A stretch of 64,000 bases of DNA from Paenibacillus azoreducens (GCF_021654775.1 NZ_AP025343.1:744001-808000), one strand, 5' to 3'; numbered from the stretch's first letter, positions 27,490-36,745 are shown. A program made the numbers and translations. The notes: generated by a model not told the origin, from the letters alone.

Positions 27490-27900
27490 GTGTGGATTCC
27501 TATACAACTGAATGAAAATAGCGCTGAACCGCTGTACCATCAGATTGAATCCCAGTTAAGATCGCTGATCATTAGCGGACAAATCAAGGAGGGGACCCTA
27601 TTGCCATCCATCAGGGAATTTGCGGGAGGATTAAACTGCAGCGTCATCACCGTTCGCCGGGTGTACCAGGATCTGGAGAATGAAGGACTGCTGCGAACCA
27701 AACAGGGGACCGGAACATTTGTCGCCAAGGTAGGCGATACGCAGCGTGAGGTGTTCAGACGGGAAGCGGTTGAAGAAGCGTTAAAATCAGCGGTCGATGT
27801 CGGTTTATCCGTTAAATGCGAAGAGGAAGAACTGAAACAGCTTTTCTTATCGATACTGCATAGAAAATATCACCCGGAGCAGGAAGAAGGTGAAGCATAA
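27490..27900 (+). CDS. GntR-family repressor, YtrA subfamily
   Basis: 136 residues from GTG 27490, 9 nt behind GAGGTGAG (GTG 27481 is an alternative). Winged helix: EPLYHQIESQLRSLIISGQIKEGTLLPSIREFAGGLNCSVITVRRVYQDLENEGLLRTKQGTGTFV covers residues ~14-80 in the standard GntR pattern. The short C-terminal helical tail (no large ligand domain) marks the YtrA subfamily, which dimerises through it. Likely represses this operon via the palindrome at 26582. Confidence 0.88.
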   Translation: MWIPIQLNENSAEPLYHQIESQLRSLIISGQIKEGTLLPSIREFAGGLNCSVITVRRVYQDLENEGLLRTKQGTGTFVAKVGDTQREVFRREAVEEALKSAVDVGLSVKCEEEELKQLFLSILHRKYHPEQEEGEA

Positions 27901-28815
27901 ATGGAACAGGTTGCCGTCGAATTCAAAGGCATTGAAAAAAAGATGCGGCATAAACTGATCGGTCCCATCGATTTGAAGCTGCCGCAAGGCCATGTCATCG
28001 GCTTGATCGGTGAAAACGGTTCGGGAAAAAGCACGCTTATTCACATGATATTGAGAATTGTGTTTCCAGATCGGGGCAGCATCGCCTGGTTTGGCGAGAA
28101 CTATCAGCATGAAATTCCCTGGGATATTCGCAGCAAGATCGGGTTTGTGTCCGAAAAATCAAATACAGAGGAAGACAATCTGACCGCGGAAGAAGCGGCG
28201 GAGTTCAGGGCGCTATGGTACCGCGATTGGGATCAGCAATATTTTGAAGACCTGCTTGGGAAGTTCAAGGTTCCGCGAAACATCAAACTGAGGAAAATGT
28301 CCAAGGGGGAGCGGCGCAAATACGAAATTTCCGCAGCGCTTGCACCGCATCCGAAGCTGCTTCTGCTGGATGAGCCTTCATCCGGGCTGGATCCTTTTGC
28401 CTGGAAGCTGATGATCGATGAGCTTCGGAGTTTTATGGAACCCGGTGATGTTACAATTTTGCTCTCGACCCATATCGTTGACGAAGTCAAACGGCTGGCC
28501 GATTATGTGGTGCTGATGAACCACGGGAAACTGCATGGGATGGCGGAAAAAGACAGTTTGATGGATAACTGGAAAGAAATCTGGATTAACGGAAGTATGG
28601 ATGTGGTGGATGATTTGCCTGGAATTATTCAGGTTCAGCATGAATTTCAAGGCGTCATACGGATGATTACGACAGAATGCCTGGAAGTGGAAAAGATTTT
28701 GCATGACTCGGGTATCCAGGTGCTAAAAACTAGAATGCTCGAGCTTGATGAAATATTGGAGTTATGGTTAAAAGGCCATCTGCCTGCAGGAGTGCAGCCA
28801 GGGAAAGGGGATTAA
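27901..28815 (+). CDS. ABC transporter ATP-binding protein (YtrB-like)
   Basis: 304 residues, start ATG directly after the GntR stop. Walker A GENGSGKST near residue 38, signature region MSKGERRKYE, Walker B LLLLDEPSSGLD near 155, then a switch His (LLSTHI). The Q-loop region IGFVSEKSN is shorter than usual. Energises a permease of the same operon, probably the one at 26674. Confidence 0.9.
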   Translation: MEQVAVEFKGIEKKMRHKLIGPIDLKLPQGHVIGLIGENGSGKSTLIHMILRIVFPDRGSIAWFGENYQHEIPWDIRSKIGFVSEKSNTEEDNLTAEEAAEFRALWYRDWDQQYFEDLLGKFKVPRNIKLRKMSKGERRKYEISAALAPHPKLLLLDEPSSGLDPFAWKLMIDELRSFMEPGDVTILLSTHIVDEVKRLADYVVLMNHGKLHGMAEKDSLMDNWKEIWINGSMDVVDDLPGIIQVQHEFQGVIRMITTECLEVEKILHDSGIQVLKTRMLELDEILELWLKGHLPAGVQPGKGD

Positions 28816-28816
28816 T

Positions 28817-29719
28817 ATGGTATCTTTACAACTGGATCATGTGTTTAAGCAGTATGGGGAAAAGACCGCGGTGAACAACATTTCGCTGGAGGTCGAAAAA
28901 GGTGAAATTTACGGTCTCTTGGGCGCGAACGGCGCCGGAAAGACGACAACGATGCGGATGGTGCTCGGATTGATTTATCCGGATGGAGGCGACATTCGTT
29001 ATCACGGCAAACCTTACAGCAATGAGCTGACGCGCGTGATGGGATATCTGCCGGAAGAACGGGGATTGTACCCGAAGGTTAAAGTAAGCGAACAAATCGT
29101 CTATTTGGCGCGGTTGCGGGGGATGTCCAAACAGGATGCCGATAAAAGCCTGCGTTACTGGCTCGACCGTTTCGAAGTGCCGGAATATTACGATAAGCGG
29201 ATCGAGGAATTGTCCAAAGGGAATCAGCAGAAGATGGGTTTTATCGCTGCCATCGTGCACAAGCCGCAAATTTTGATTTTGGATGAAGCCTTTAGCGGTT
29301 TGGACCCGGTCAATGTGGAGCTGCTCAAATCGACGGTAAAAGAACTGCGGGATAATGGAACAAGTATTTTGTTTTCGACGCATCGCATGGAACATGTCGA
29401 GGAGTTATGCCGCCGCATTACCATCCTTCACCGGTCTAATACGGTAGTGCAGGGTGATATTAAAGAGATCAAAAGCCGCTACCCGCGTGAAGAAGTCATT
29501 TTATACACTCAAGGGCAAGTAACCCGTCTAGAGTCTATTCCTGGCGTTAAATCGGTGGAGCGCGTGGAGCGCGGCTACCATATCCATATCCAAACACCGG
29601 AGACTGCCCAGTTGATTTTACGGCAAGCCATGGCCGAGACGACAGTGGAGCGCTTTGAGATCAAAGAGCCAACGTTGAACCAAATCTTTATTCAAGAGGT
29701 AGGTGAGTCTAATGAATAA
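28817..29719 (+). CDS. ABC transporter ATP-binding protein (YhaQ/NatA-like)
   Basis: 300 residues. Walker A GANGAGKTT near residue 39, signature LSKGNQQKMGF, Walker B ILILDEAFSGLDP near 155, switch His in FSTHRMEH. The C-terminal ~80 residues form the regulatory extension seen in NatA-type exporters. Overlaps the following permease gene by 8 bp, so the two are translationally coupled partners. Confidence 0.92.
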   Translation: MVSLQLDHVFKQYGEKTAVNNISLEVEKGEIYGLLGANGAGKTTTMRMVLGLIYPDGGDIRYHGKPYSNELTRVMGYLPEERGLYPKVKVSEQIVYLARLRGMSKQDADKSLRYWLDRFEVPEYYDKRIEELSKGNQQKMGFIAAIVHKPQILILDEAFSGLDPVNVELLKSTVKELRDNGTSILFSTHRMEHVEELCRRITILHRSNTVVQGDIKEIKSRYPREEVILYTQGQVTRLESIPGVKSVERVERGYHIHIQTPETAQLILRQAMAETTVERFEIKEPTLNQIFIQEVGESNE

Positions 29720-31010
29720 TACATTAGGTACCATTATCGGGTTTACTTTTAAAAATAAAGTCAAAACAAAATCTTTTCTGGTCACGACATTGGTGTTAGC
29801 TCTCCTCATTACCGTCGGGATGAATCTTCCTTATCTGATCAAACAGTTCAGCGGCGGGGATGACGGAAAAGCGGAACAAATCGGTTTGATGTACGGCAGC
29901 CAGCAGGAAGCGGCGGCGCAGCTGGAGAAATATGCGGCGGCTTCCGGCAGTAAGGACTTTGTATTCGTCAAATACGAAGGAAACGCGGAAGAACAACTGA
30001 AAAATGATGTGCAAAACGGCAAATTGGAAGGGTATTTGAAATTTGAAGAAGATCCTGCCGACAAATCGTTTCCGAAAGCGGTATATGCAGGCAAGGGGGA
30101 TATGAGTCGCGGGTTGAATGCTTACCTGCAAGCCGCTTTGCAAAATGTAAAAACTTCGATGATTGCCAAAGACTCCTTGACTGCGGAACAGATCAGCGCC
30201 CTGAGCAAGCCGGTTTCGCTAAGCTCGCTTGATATCTCCGACAAAGCCCAAGCCAATGCGGCGAGCGGAGATGCGGAGAAAAACAACAATCAAAAAGTCA
30301 TGAACTATATTATCGTCTACTTCTTGATGATCCTGTTCTTCACTTCTAACATGATGACAGGCAATATGATCGCGGCTGAAGTCACAGCCGAAAAAAGCTC
30401 GCGTATTATGGAAATTCTTATTACCAGCGTATCGCCGCTGAACCAAATGTTCGGCAAAATCATCGGGATCTTCCTGGTGGGCATTACCCAAATGTTAGCC
30501 TTCGGCGTGGTCATTGCCGTCAACATCATGCTGCCGCATAACGTAGGCATACTGGAAGAATTCCATCTCAGCCTTGCGGATATCAATATTTCTGTATTGG
30601 TATATGGCTTGCTGTTCTATATTTTGGGATATTTCCTGTTCGCGGTTCTATATGCCGCTGTAGGTTCCCTTGTCAGCCGCACCGAAGAGCTCGGCCAGGC
30701 GGTTATGCCGATTACAATGATCGGACTCGCAACGTTCTACATCGGTATCTTCAGCATCAATACGCCGAACAGCATGCTGATTAAAATTACAAGCTTTATT
30801 CCGTTCACGGCGCCAACTTCCATGTTGGTCCGAGTCGGCATGAGCGATGTCGCGGTATGGCAAATCTTGATTTCGCTGGCGCTCCTGGTCGTGTCGATCC
30901 TGATTTTCGGCTGGTTGTCGGCCAAAATCTACCGTACCGGCGTGTTGATGTACGGCAAACGTCCATCGTTTAAAGAGCTGCGTAAAGCAATGAAGGCATA
31001 TAAGATTTAA
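29712..31010 (+). CDS. ABC-2 permease (YhaP/NatB-like)
   Basis: 432 residues from ATG 29712 behind AGAGGTAG. TM1 near residues 18-40 (TLVLALLITVGMNLPYLI) is followed by a ~170-residue extracellular domain and then five to six membrane helices from residue ~195. This is the standard NatB/YhaP layout; Na+ or drug export is the family role, with the substrate here undetermined. Confidence 0.9.
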   Translation: MNNTLGTIIGFTFKNKVKTKSFLVTTLVLALLITVGMNLPYLIKQFSGGDDGKAEQIGLMYGSQQEAAAQLEKYAAASGSKDFVFVKYEGNAEEQLKNDVQNGKLEGYLKFEEDPADKSFPKAVYAGKGDMSRGLNAYLQAALQNVKTSMIAKDSLTAEQISALSKPVSLSSLDISDKAQANAASGDAEKNNNQKVMNYIIVYFLMILFFTSNMMTGNMIAAEVTAEKSSRIMEILITSVSPLNQMFGKIIGIFLVGITQMLAFGVVIAVNIMLPHNVGILEEFHLSLADINISVLVYGLLFYILGYFLFAVLYAAVGSLVSRTEELGQAVMPITMIGLATFYIGIFSINTPNSMLIKITSFIPFTAPTSMLVRVGMSDVAVWQILISLALLVVSILIFGWLSAKIYRTGVLMYGKRPSFKELRKAMKAYKI

Positions 31011-31039
31011 CGAGAATTCAGAGAAGCACAGCAGCAGGG

Positions 31040-31071
31040 CCCTCGCATGCCGGGTTAGTGGCATGCGAGGG
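31040..31071. terminator. Strong hairpin after the ABC operon
   Basis: Perfect 12-bp arms CCCTCGCATGCC/GGCATGCGAGGG with an 8-nt loop and no T run; it may terminate or protect the mRNA end. Confidence 0.5.
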
Positions 31072-31159
31072 TAGACACTGCGTGATGGTTGGAAGATGGA
31101 ACGTAAGTGAATCCGATAACGCCCTTAACGTACATTACATAGAAAAGGAGAATCTTAAC

Positions 31160-32377
31160 ATGAAAAATTGGAAACGAATGCTCTTATCGATTTTTATCTC
31201 GGCTGGGCTTATTACCTCAGCAGCACCTGCCATGGCTGCACCTTCGCAGCCGGCAGCAGTCAAAGTGAATGATCAAAATGTTAAATATGCCGGAGGCGCA
31301 CCGGTCATCGACCAGGGGACAACGTTTGTTCCACTGAAGATGACGCTCCAGGCCATGGATGCGAAGCTTACGGATGCGGCAGATGGCACGATTCACGCGG
31401 TAGTCAACGACAAAACGATTACGCTAAAAAGCAAGCTCAAACGAATCAATGGCGTGACTTATGCCCCTATTCGGGTAGTTGGCGATGCAGCGGGCTATGA
31501 GGTTCGCTGGGATGCTAAGACGCGTACGATTCTGCTGGCTCCCAAAGCAGGCGCATCCGCCAAAACGGGTGGTCGCGGATTCATGTGGGAAGTGGAGAAG
31601 AACGGTAATACAGTGTATTTGGTAGGCTCCATTCATATTGCCAATGACAGCTTCTACCCGCTGCGTCCGGAATTTGAAAAAGCGTTTGCCAAGGCGGACT
31701 ATCTCGGCGTAGAGATTGATTTAAGCAAAGCAGCCGACGAGGCGCAGCAAAAACTGATTATGGATCTGGGCATGTATCAGGATGGAACCACGCTGAAGGA
31801 TCATGTGTCCAGTGCCACTTATACCAAAGTTGGCAAGATTCTGAAGCAAAGCGGCATGAAGCCGGATGCTTTGGACGCATTTAAACCTTGGGTAGTGGGA
31901 ACCACGATCAACAGTCTGAAATCGGTAAAGGCCGGGTACGAGGCGGCTTCGGGGATCGACCTGTATTTCATCCAGAAAGCGATCGAGCGTAAAATTCCGG
32001 TACTGGAGCTGGAATCCTATGAATCTCAGCTTGGTATGTTCAATGGTTTCTCCAAGGAATTGCAGGAGAAAAATCTCAACGATGTTCTGGACAACTTTGA
32101 CGTGCTGGATGACACGGTGGATAAGATGGCTGAGATGTGGAAAACAGGCAGCGAGGAGCAGCTCCTGGAGTTGACAAACAGCATGGCCGCTGATGAGGAA
32201 TATAACAAAGCGATGCTGATCGACAGAAACATCAAAATGGCCGATAAAATTGACGGATACTTGAAAAACGGTAAAAAAGAGGAGTATTTCATTGTGGTTG
32301 GCGCAGCCCACTATCTGGGCGAGCATGGAATCGTCAAGCTGCTGGAGGATAAAGGATACAAGGTTGTTCGGAAATAA
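31160..32377 (+). CDS. Secreted stalk-domain + TraB/GumN-family protein
   Basis: 405 residues from ATG 31160 behind AAAAGGAG. Signal peptide to AMAAP near residue 28. Residues ~30-125 are a copper-amine-oxidase-N-like stalk domain (VIDQGTTFVPLKMTLQAM...VNDKTITLK...INGVTYAPIRVVGDAAGYEVRWD). Residues ~140-400 are TraB/GumN (YLVGSIHIANDSFYPL; YLGVEIDLSKA; VVGAAHYLGEHGIVKLL). The latter fold is proposed to be a metal-dependent protease or esterase-like enzyme; the role is uncertain. Gap to the next gene is 58 bp with no terminator, so they may be cotranscribed. Confidence 0.87.
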   Translation: MKNWKRMLLSIFISAGLITSAAPAMAAPSQPAAVKVNDQNVKYAGGAPVIDQGTTFVPLKMTLQAMDAKLTDAADGTIHAVVNDKTITLKSKLKRINGVTYAPIRVVGDAAGYEVRWDAKTRTILLAPKAGASAKTGGRGFMWEVEKNGNTVYLVGSIHIANDSFYPLRPEFEKAFAKADYLGVEIDLSKAADEAQQKLIMDLGMYQDGTTLKDHVSSATYTKVGKILKQSGMKPDALDAFKPWVVGTTINSLKSVKAGYEAASGIDLYFIQKAIERKIPVLELESYESQLGMFNGFSKELQEKNLNDVLDNFDVLDDTVDKMAEMWKTGSEEQLLELTNSMAADEEYNKAMLIDRNIKMADKIDGYLKNGKKEEYFIVVGAAHYLGEHGIVKLLEDKGYKVVRK

Positions 32378-32435
32378 ATTCCTTATTTTATATTCATCGC
32401 TAAACTATTATTCAACCGAAAGGATCTGTAACCAA

Positions 32436-33797
32436 GTGAAACCTACATTTGCAAAAATCATGAAATTTAGCACGATCTGCGCTATTGTAACATCCATTGG
32501 AATTACTTCAGGAACGGTGTCTGCCGCACCGGCTGCCAAGCCGGTACCCGTCAAGTCGAACCCGATTCAGACCATTGAGTTCAAGACGAATGACAAGTTC
32601 GAAGACTTGAGATTCCTCAAGAATGTGATCGGGAATAAAAAAATCGTGATGATCGGCGAGAGCTCGCATGGCGCGGCCGAGTTCAACAAATCGAAAGCGA
32701 GACTGGTGCAATTTTTACATAAAGAAATGGGGTTTAATGTTCTTGCATTCGAATCGGGACTCGGAGATACTAGCGGTACTTATGCTAATATTTCAAAATT
32801 AACAGGCGAAGAAACGCTGCGTAAATCGATCTATCCGGTGTGGCACGCGAAGGAATTGGTTCCAATGTTCGATTATATTAAGCAGCAATCGACGTCGAAG
32901 CAGCCGCTGATTCTAACCGGATTCGATATGCAGCCGAATCCCGATTTCGGCCGGTTCATGGAGACATGGTTCGCACCAATCGACAAGCAGTTCGCTGTAG
33001 AAGCCAAAAATCTAGAAAAGAAGCTGACAAACATTTATTACAATGTGGATTGGAATCAGGCGGATTGGGATCAGGATTATACGTATGTGCTCGACGGATA
33101 TACGAAGATCCAGAAGTTCATGGCAGAGAATGAAGCTGCGCTGCAGAAGGATTTTCCGAATAATAAGACCATCATGCCGATTATGAAACATGTCATCGCG
33201 GATCGCATCTATATGATTCAGAACATGCTCAAGTATCAGGTGGCTTACAACAATCTGACGCCGGAGAATTATGTGGTCTCCAAGAGCTTGCGTGAGAATG
33301 TGGCTTACCTGCGCGATGAGATGATGGCAAGTACATTGACTTGGCTTGTGGATAATATCTACAAGGATCAGAAAGTGATCGTATGGGGGCATAACTATCA
33401 TGTCCGGAAGAACAATTCCGTGATGGATTCGCCGGTTCAACTTCACCTTTACGAGGGCGGCTCGGTGCAGAACATGGGGGAACTGATGCCATCGCGTTTG
33501 AAACAAAAAACATATACGATCGGTCTGTTCATGTACGAAGGTGCAACTGCAGGGAATGACGGAAAGGCGATGCCAGTAAGCACGACGAAGGACCCGGACA
33601 GCGTGGAATCGATTTTGAAAAGCACCGGTAAATCTTACGCATTCGTGGATTTGACCTCACCTTATAATAAAGAATGGAAGAACAGTACGCATAACGGCAT
33701 GTATTGGGGCATGATCGAAGAACCATTCGTGCCGAGCCAGCAGTATGACGGCATATTATTTATCAAAAAGACAACACCGTCTGTATATTTAAAATAA
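32436..33797 (+). CDS. Secreted erythromycin-esterase-family protein
   Basis: 453 residues from GTG 32436, 11 nt behind AAAGGA; ATG 32460 is possible. An N-terminal signal peptide (FSTICAIVTSIGITSGTVSAA) makes it exported. Family signatures are IGESSHGAAEFNKSKARLV near residue 70, FESGLGDTSG near 105, and VWGHNYHVRKNNS near 318 with the conserved His. EreA/EreB hydrolyse the macrolide lactone inside the cell, whereas this relative is secreted and most of the wider family has unknown substrates, so resistance should not be assumed. Confidence 0.85.
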   Translation: MKPTFAKIMKFSTICAIVTSIGITSGTVSAAPAAKPVPVKSNPIQTIEFKTNDKFEDLRFLKNVIGNKKIVMIGESSHGAAEFNKSKARLVQFLHKEMGFNVLAFESGLGDTSGTYANISKLTGEETLRKSIYPVWHAKELVPMFDYIKQQSTSKQPLILTGFDMQPNPDFGRFMETWFAPIDKQFAVEAKNLEKKLTNIYYNVDWNQADWDQDYTYVLDGYTKIQKFMAENEAALQKDFPNNKTIMPIMKHVIADRIYMIQNMLKYQVAYNNLTPENYVVSKSLRENVAYLRDEMMASTLTWLVDNIYKDQKVIVWGHNYHVRKNNSVMDSPVQLHLYEGGSVQNMGELMPSRLKQKTYTIGLFMYEGATAGNDGKAMPVSTTKDPDSVESILKSTGKSYAFVDLTSPYNKEWKNSTHNGMYWGMIEEPFVPSQQYDGILFIKKTTPSVYLK

Positions 33798-33818
33798 TGG
33801 GGCTGTGAGCCAATATTA

Positions 33819-33868
33819 AACACTTTCAAGTTGAAAAGTAAAATACTTTTCAGCTTGGAGGTGTTTTT
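33819..33868 (+). terminator. Terminator
   Basis: Long hairpin AAACACTTTCAAGTTGAAAA / TTTTCAGCTTGGAGGTGTTT followed by T-rich sequence. Confidence 0.85.
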
Positions 33869-34088
33869 GTTTTAGGAGCAATTTGAAATTTCCATCTCTC
33901 ACAATATCGGCTCTAATTAAAAGGACAAAACTAGAGTGAAGTATTTGCCCGATGGAAGCAGGGATTTTGTGCGCAGTTTATTATGAATGTCACAATAATT
34001 CTGGGTAGAGGAAGTATTGCCCTGTTCGTAGAATTATAGGGATGCAGGATAAGGACTTTAAAACAAACAAAAAGAAATGTGAGAACGC

Positions 34089-34117
34089 TTGTACGTAGAT
34101 GTAAATAAAGTTAAATA
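34089..34117 (+). promoter_or_regulatory. Candidate promoter of the toxin mRNA
   Basis: TTGTAC (34089), 17-bp spacer, TAAATA (34112). The transcript would start near 34125, only about 8 nt before the segment CTTGGGTGGG that can pair with the mRNA 3' end. Confidence 0.5.
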
Positions 34118-34172
34118 TAACTACAATTGAATCTTGGGTGGGCATGGTTTCCCTTCGAAAGGAGGTGAAGCC

Positions 34173-34268
34173 ATGGAAGTAAAGGATGCATTAACGATTA
34201 TGTTCCTATTTGGATCATTCATTCTTGCTCTTTTAACTTACATTAATAATAACAACAAGAGAAAGTAA
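34173..34268 (+). CDS. Holin-like small toxin (type I toxin candidate)
   Basis: 31 residues, too short for normal ORF calling. Ribosome site AGGAGGTG ends 5 nt before the ATG. Sequence pattern MEVKDALTIMFLFGSF-ILALLTYI followed by a basic tail is that of the putative holin-like toxin (Hol-Tox) family: short N-terminus, one membrane helix, lysine/arginine end. CATGGTTTC (34143-34151) pairs with GAAGCCATG (34167-34175), burying the ribosome site and start codon, a known control of type I toxins. A shared terminator and convergent antisense promoter follow. Confidence 0.78.
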   Translation: MEVKDALTIMFLFGSFILALLTYINNNNKRK

Positions 34269-34384
34269 AAACCCACCCCAAGGTTACGAGCCGAAGGTGG
34301 GTTTTCGTTCTTAACTGACTAAGATGGGAATACCTATCCAAGCCAATTGTACTGATCAAGTTTTCGCCGCACCTGGTCTTTATT
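34264..34384 (-). ncRNA. Candidate antisense antitoxin RNA
   Basis: Predicted from the minus-strand promoter at 34391-34419. It would run ~120 nt leftward and stop at the hairpin ACCCACC/GGTGGGT (34268-34305) followed on that strand by TTTTT. It would overlap the 3' end of the toxin mRNA, like RatA with TxpA in B. subtilis. Transcription is inferred, not shown. Confidence 0.55.
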
Positions 34385-34390
34385 AACTAT

Positions 34391-34419
34391 ATAATAGCAC
34401 ATCTAAAAACATGTATCAA
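34391..34419 (-). promoter_or_regulatory. Sigma-A promoter of the antisense RNA
   Basis: On the minus strand: TTGATA (34419-34414), 17-bp spacer, TATTAT (34396-34391). Better than the sense promoter, as expected for an antitoxin RNA. Confidence 0.68.
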
Positions 34420-34480
34420 AACAATATTGAAAAACGGTAAATGACTTATTTAAGTAAATCAAGGAGGCATCCCCATTGCA

Positions 34481-34570
34481 ATGAAGATATTTATTGTAAA
34501 ATACGGTTCAGATGAAGATGGTTTTCGAGGAGGGTGGAGCAACAGAGGGACATTTGGATTGGATAAATAA
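34481..34570 (+). CDS. Possible 29-residue ORF
   Basis: ATG 34481 with AAGGAGG 13 nt upstream; encodes MKIFIVKYGSDEDG... ending in LDK. Could be a gene fragment. Spacing is long and no homologue is recognised. Confidence 0.22.
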   Translation: MKIFIVKYGSDEDGFRGGWSNRGTFGLDK

Positions 34571-34652
34571 TATTAAATTGGCGGTTTACATTTTTGCCTA
34601 ATCTGTTAATGTAAATAAACGTATTCGGGTTTGATGAGAGGAGTATACGAAT

Positions 34653-35591
34653 ATGGATTCCGCTGTTTCAAAAAAAGTAACGATGATATCTTATACGATT
34701 GCCATATCATTTATTGTCGCGATGATTGCGGCTTCGGTATTGTTACGTAATCACGAAATCATTTTACCGGAAATTGCGGCAATGGCAATTGCTATGTGGG
34801 TGTACCGGGAAGCCGGATGGATCAGGCAACCATCGAAAATTTTTATCGCTCCTACTGTAACTGCGGGGATCGGCCTTATGATTAATCAACTTCAGATTGC
34901 ATATGTAGGAAAAGTCATACTGACTTTAATGCTGATGATGCTCTTTTTGCGAATCATTCGATCGAACCTGGCACCGTCAATTGCAACAGGGTTACTGCCA
35001 TTGGTGATAAATACTCATGAATGGTCATTTGTTATGATCGTTTTTATTTTCACAATCATATTGATGATTGGGGTTCTCGCCTTTGGGTTGAATAAAGGAC
35101 TTGAAAAGAAAGTGAGTATACAGTACAAGTATATGCTCATATTTCTTGCTCTGACTTTCTTCTGGATTGGTTTATGTTGGGTTGCCGGTTATCAACAAAT
35201 CGCAGTGATCCCGCCTATTCTTGTTGTTGTGTATGAGTCAGTTCAAAAGCCAATGTACAATGGAAAGATGGCTTTTAAGCAAGGGCTTGTGCTGACCTTA
35301 TCCGCGGCTATCGGAACGCTATTGTATTTTACGATGGATTCATGGGTCTTGACAGCTCTGTTGGACATGATCTTGATGCTTGCTCTGTCCCTGATTGTTG
35401 GTATCCGTATCCCTGCGATTTACGCCTTCCCACTGCTGTCGTTTATTTTTCCCGAAGAAAATGTCATGAACCTGCCACTAGGTACGTTGGTTACATGTTT
35501 GTTTATGTTTACCTGCGTGCTGCTATATAAAAAGTATGAAATGAAGCGAACCGGAAAATCAAAAGCTCCCTCATCTCCGATAGGGGTGTGA
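34653..35591 (+). CDS. Polytopic membrane protein of unknown function
   Basis: 312 residues, ATG behind GAGAGGAG. About nine to ten hydrophobic segments spread over the whole length, short loops, no cytoplasmic domain. The repeated PEIAAMAIAMWVYREAGW and FIAPTVTAGIGLMIN segments faintly resemble HPP-type membrane proteins, but this is not secure. Own terminator at 35608. Confidence 0.75.
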   Translation: MDSAVSKKVTMISYTIAISFIVAMIAASVLLRNHEIILPEIAAMAIAMWVYREAGWIRQPSKIFIAPTVTAGIGLMINQLQIAYVGKVILTLMLMMLFLRIIRSNLAPSIATGLLPLVINTHEWSFVMIVFIFTIILMIGVLAFGLNKGLEKKVSIQYKYMLIFLALTFFWIGLCWVAGYQQIAVIPPILVVVYESVQKPMYNGKMAFKQGLVLTLSAAIGTLLYFTMDSWVLTALLDMILMLALSLIVGIRIPAIYAFPLLSFIFPEENVMNLPLGTLVTCLFMFTCVLLYKKYEMKRTGKSKAPSSPIGV

Positions 35592-35607
35592 TGTGTAGCT
35601 AATGCAG

Positions 35608-35653
35608 ATGGCCATTACTGACCGTGAACATCGGTCAGTAATGGCCATTTTAT
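35608..35653 (+). terminator. Terminator
   Basis: 18-bp stem GATGGCCATTACTGACCG / CGGTCAGTAATGGCCAT with a short loop and T-rich tail. The AT-rich stretch from here to 36007 holds no gene I can support. Confidence 0.85.
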
Positions 35654-36007
35654 TCTCTAGCAATATACATAGTTTAGTAAAAGTTTATGTAGAAAAGAAA
35701 CTCATTTATTCTCATTTAAATCATGACTTAATTATTTAGCCTATTTTGATATTGCATTGGCTAATGCTCAGCGGATCAAATAAGTTTAACAAAAAAGGAA
35801 TTGAATCAAAATGAATATAATGGTGATTTATATATGTATTTACTATTAAACATATTTATTGAAAATAAGGTTATTTAAAGGTGGGTGAATCTATAAAAAT
35901 TTAATAAGAAGAATCTTCATTTCTTAGTTTTGGCGATATTTTATGATTTAAGCTAGAGGGCATAGTTATTTTGTAGTAATTTAACTAATTTAGAAAGGGT
36001 GTTTCAT

Positions 36008-36694
36008 TTGAAGAGTTATAAAAACAATTTTGCTCTGATTGTTGATTCAAAAGAAAGAAAAGAAAATGCAATTGCAAAAAAAGGTAGAAAAATTTTATCT
36101 GCATTTCTTTTATGCTCTTTTTGTTTTGGATTAAGTACTGCAACCACTTTTGCTGCCTCTGAATATCCTGAAAATCAAGATACAATTACTATGAATGAAG
36201 CAGGTGCGATTGAAACATACATTGGTAATTTTGCAACTGAACAGACCTTTACACCTGAACAAGATACAACTACTGTCAACCAGGAAGATTCAAACAACGG
36301 TCTAAAAGCAGCGGAACCAACTATCTCAGACATCAAAAAGACGAAGATGAATTTGTTTGAAACTGTCTCTGATTACGTTGCTTATCCGGGTACTGTTTCA
36401 GTTTCAAAAGGAGTAAGTACAACTATTTCTGCTTCAGTTACAGGGGGCGGAGGTGTTGACATAAAGTTCTTAAAACTGAATCTTTCAAAAACAGTTGGTG
36501 ATAGTGTTACATTTACAACGACACAGACCACCTCATATCCAGTGTCTAAAGGTATGAGAGGGAGAATTATTTTAAGATATTCCCAGGATTATTACACCTA
36601 TAAAATTACCAAATCCGGTAAGGATTATACTGGTAGTGCTACTACTCAAGCATATGACCAATACTACGCACTTCAAGAAGTTTCATTGGGTTAA
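36008..36694 (+). CDS. Secreted beta-rich protein of unknown function
   Basis: 228 residues from TTG 36008, 8 nt behind AGAAAGGG (GTG 35999 overlaps that site). N-terminal signal peptide SAFLLCSFCFGLSTATTFAA preceded by a long basic stretch. The mature part is Thr/Ser-rich with alternating beta pattern (TVSVSKGVSTTISASVTGGGGVDI; SVTFTTTQTTSYPVSKGM). AT-rich codon use differs from the flanking core. Not recognised; pore-forming or surface protein would be a guess. Confidence 0.7.
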   Translation: MKSYKNNFALIVDSKERKENAIAKKGRKILSAFLLCSFCFGLSTATTFAASEYPENQDTITMNEAGAIETYIGNFATEQTFTPEQDTTTVNQEDSNNGLKAAEPTISDIKKTKMNLFETVSDYVAYPGTVSVSKGVSTTISASVTGGGGVDIKFLKLNLSKTVGDSVTFTTTQTTSYPVSKGMRGRIILRYSQDYYTYKITKSGKDYTGSATTQAYDQYYALQEVSLG

Positions 36695-36745
36695 TTTTAT
36701 ATTTAAATCATTGTTACCATCGAATGATCTAGGAGTTTAGTTCAT

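Noticed and set aside
32436..33797. Macrolide resistance gene
   Set aside because: Family membership alone does not show it; the protein is exported and the substrate unknown.
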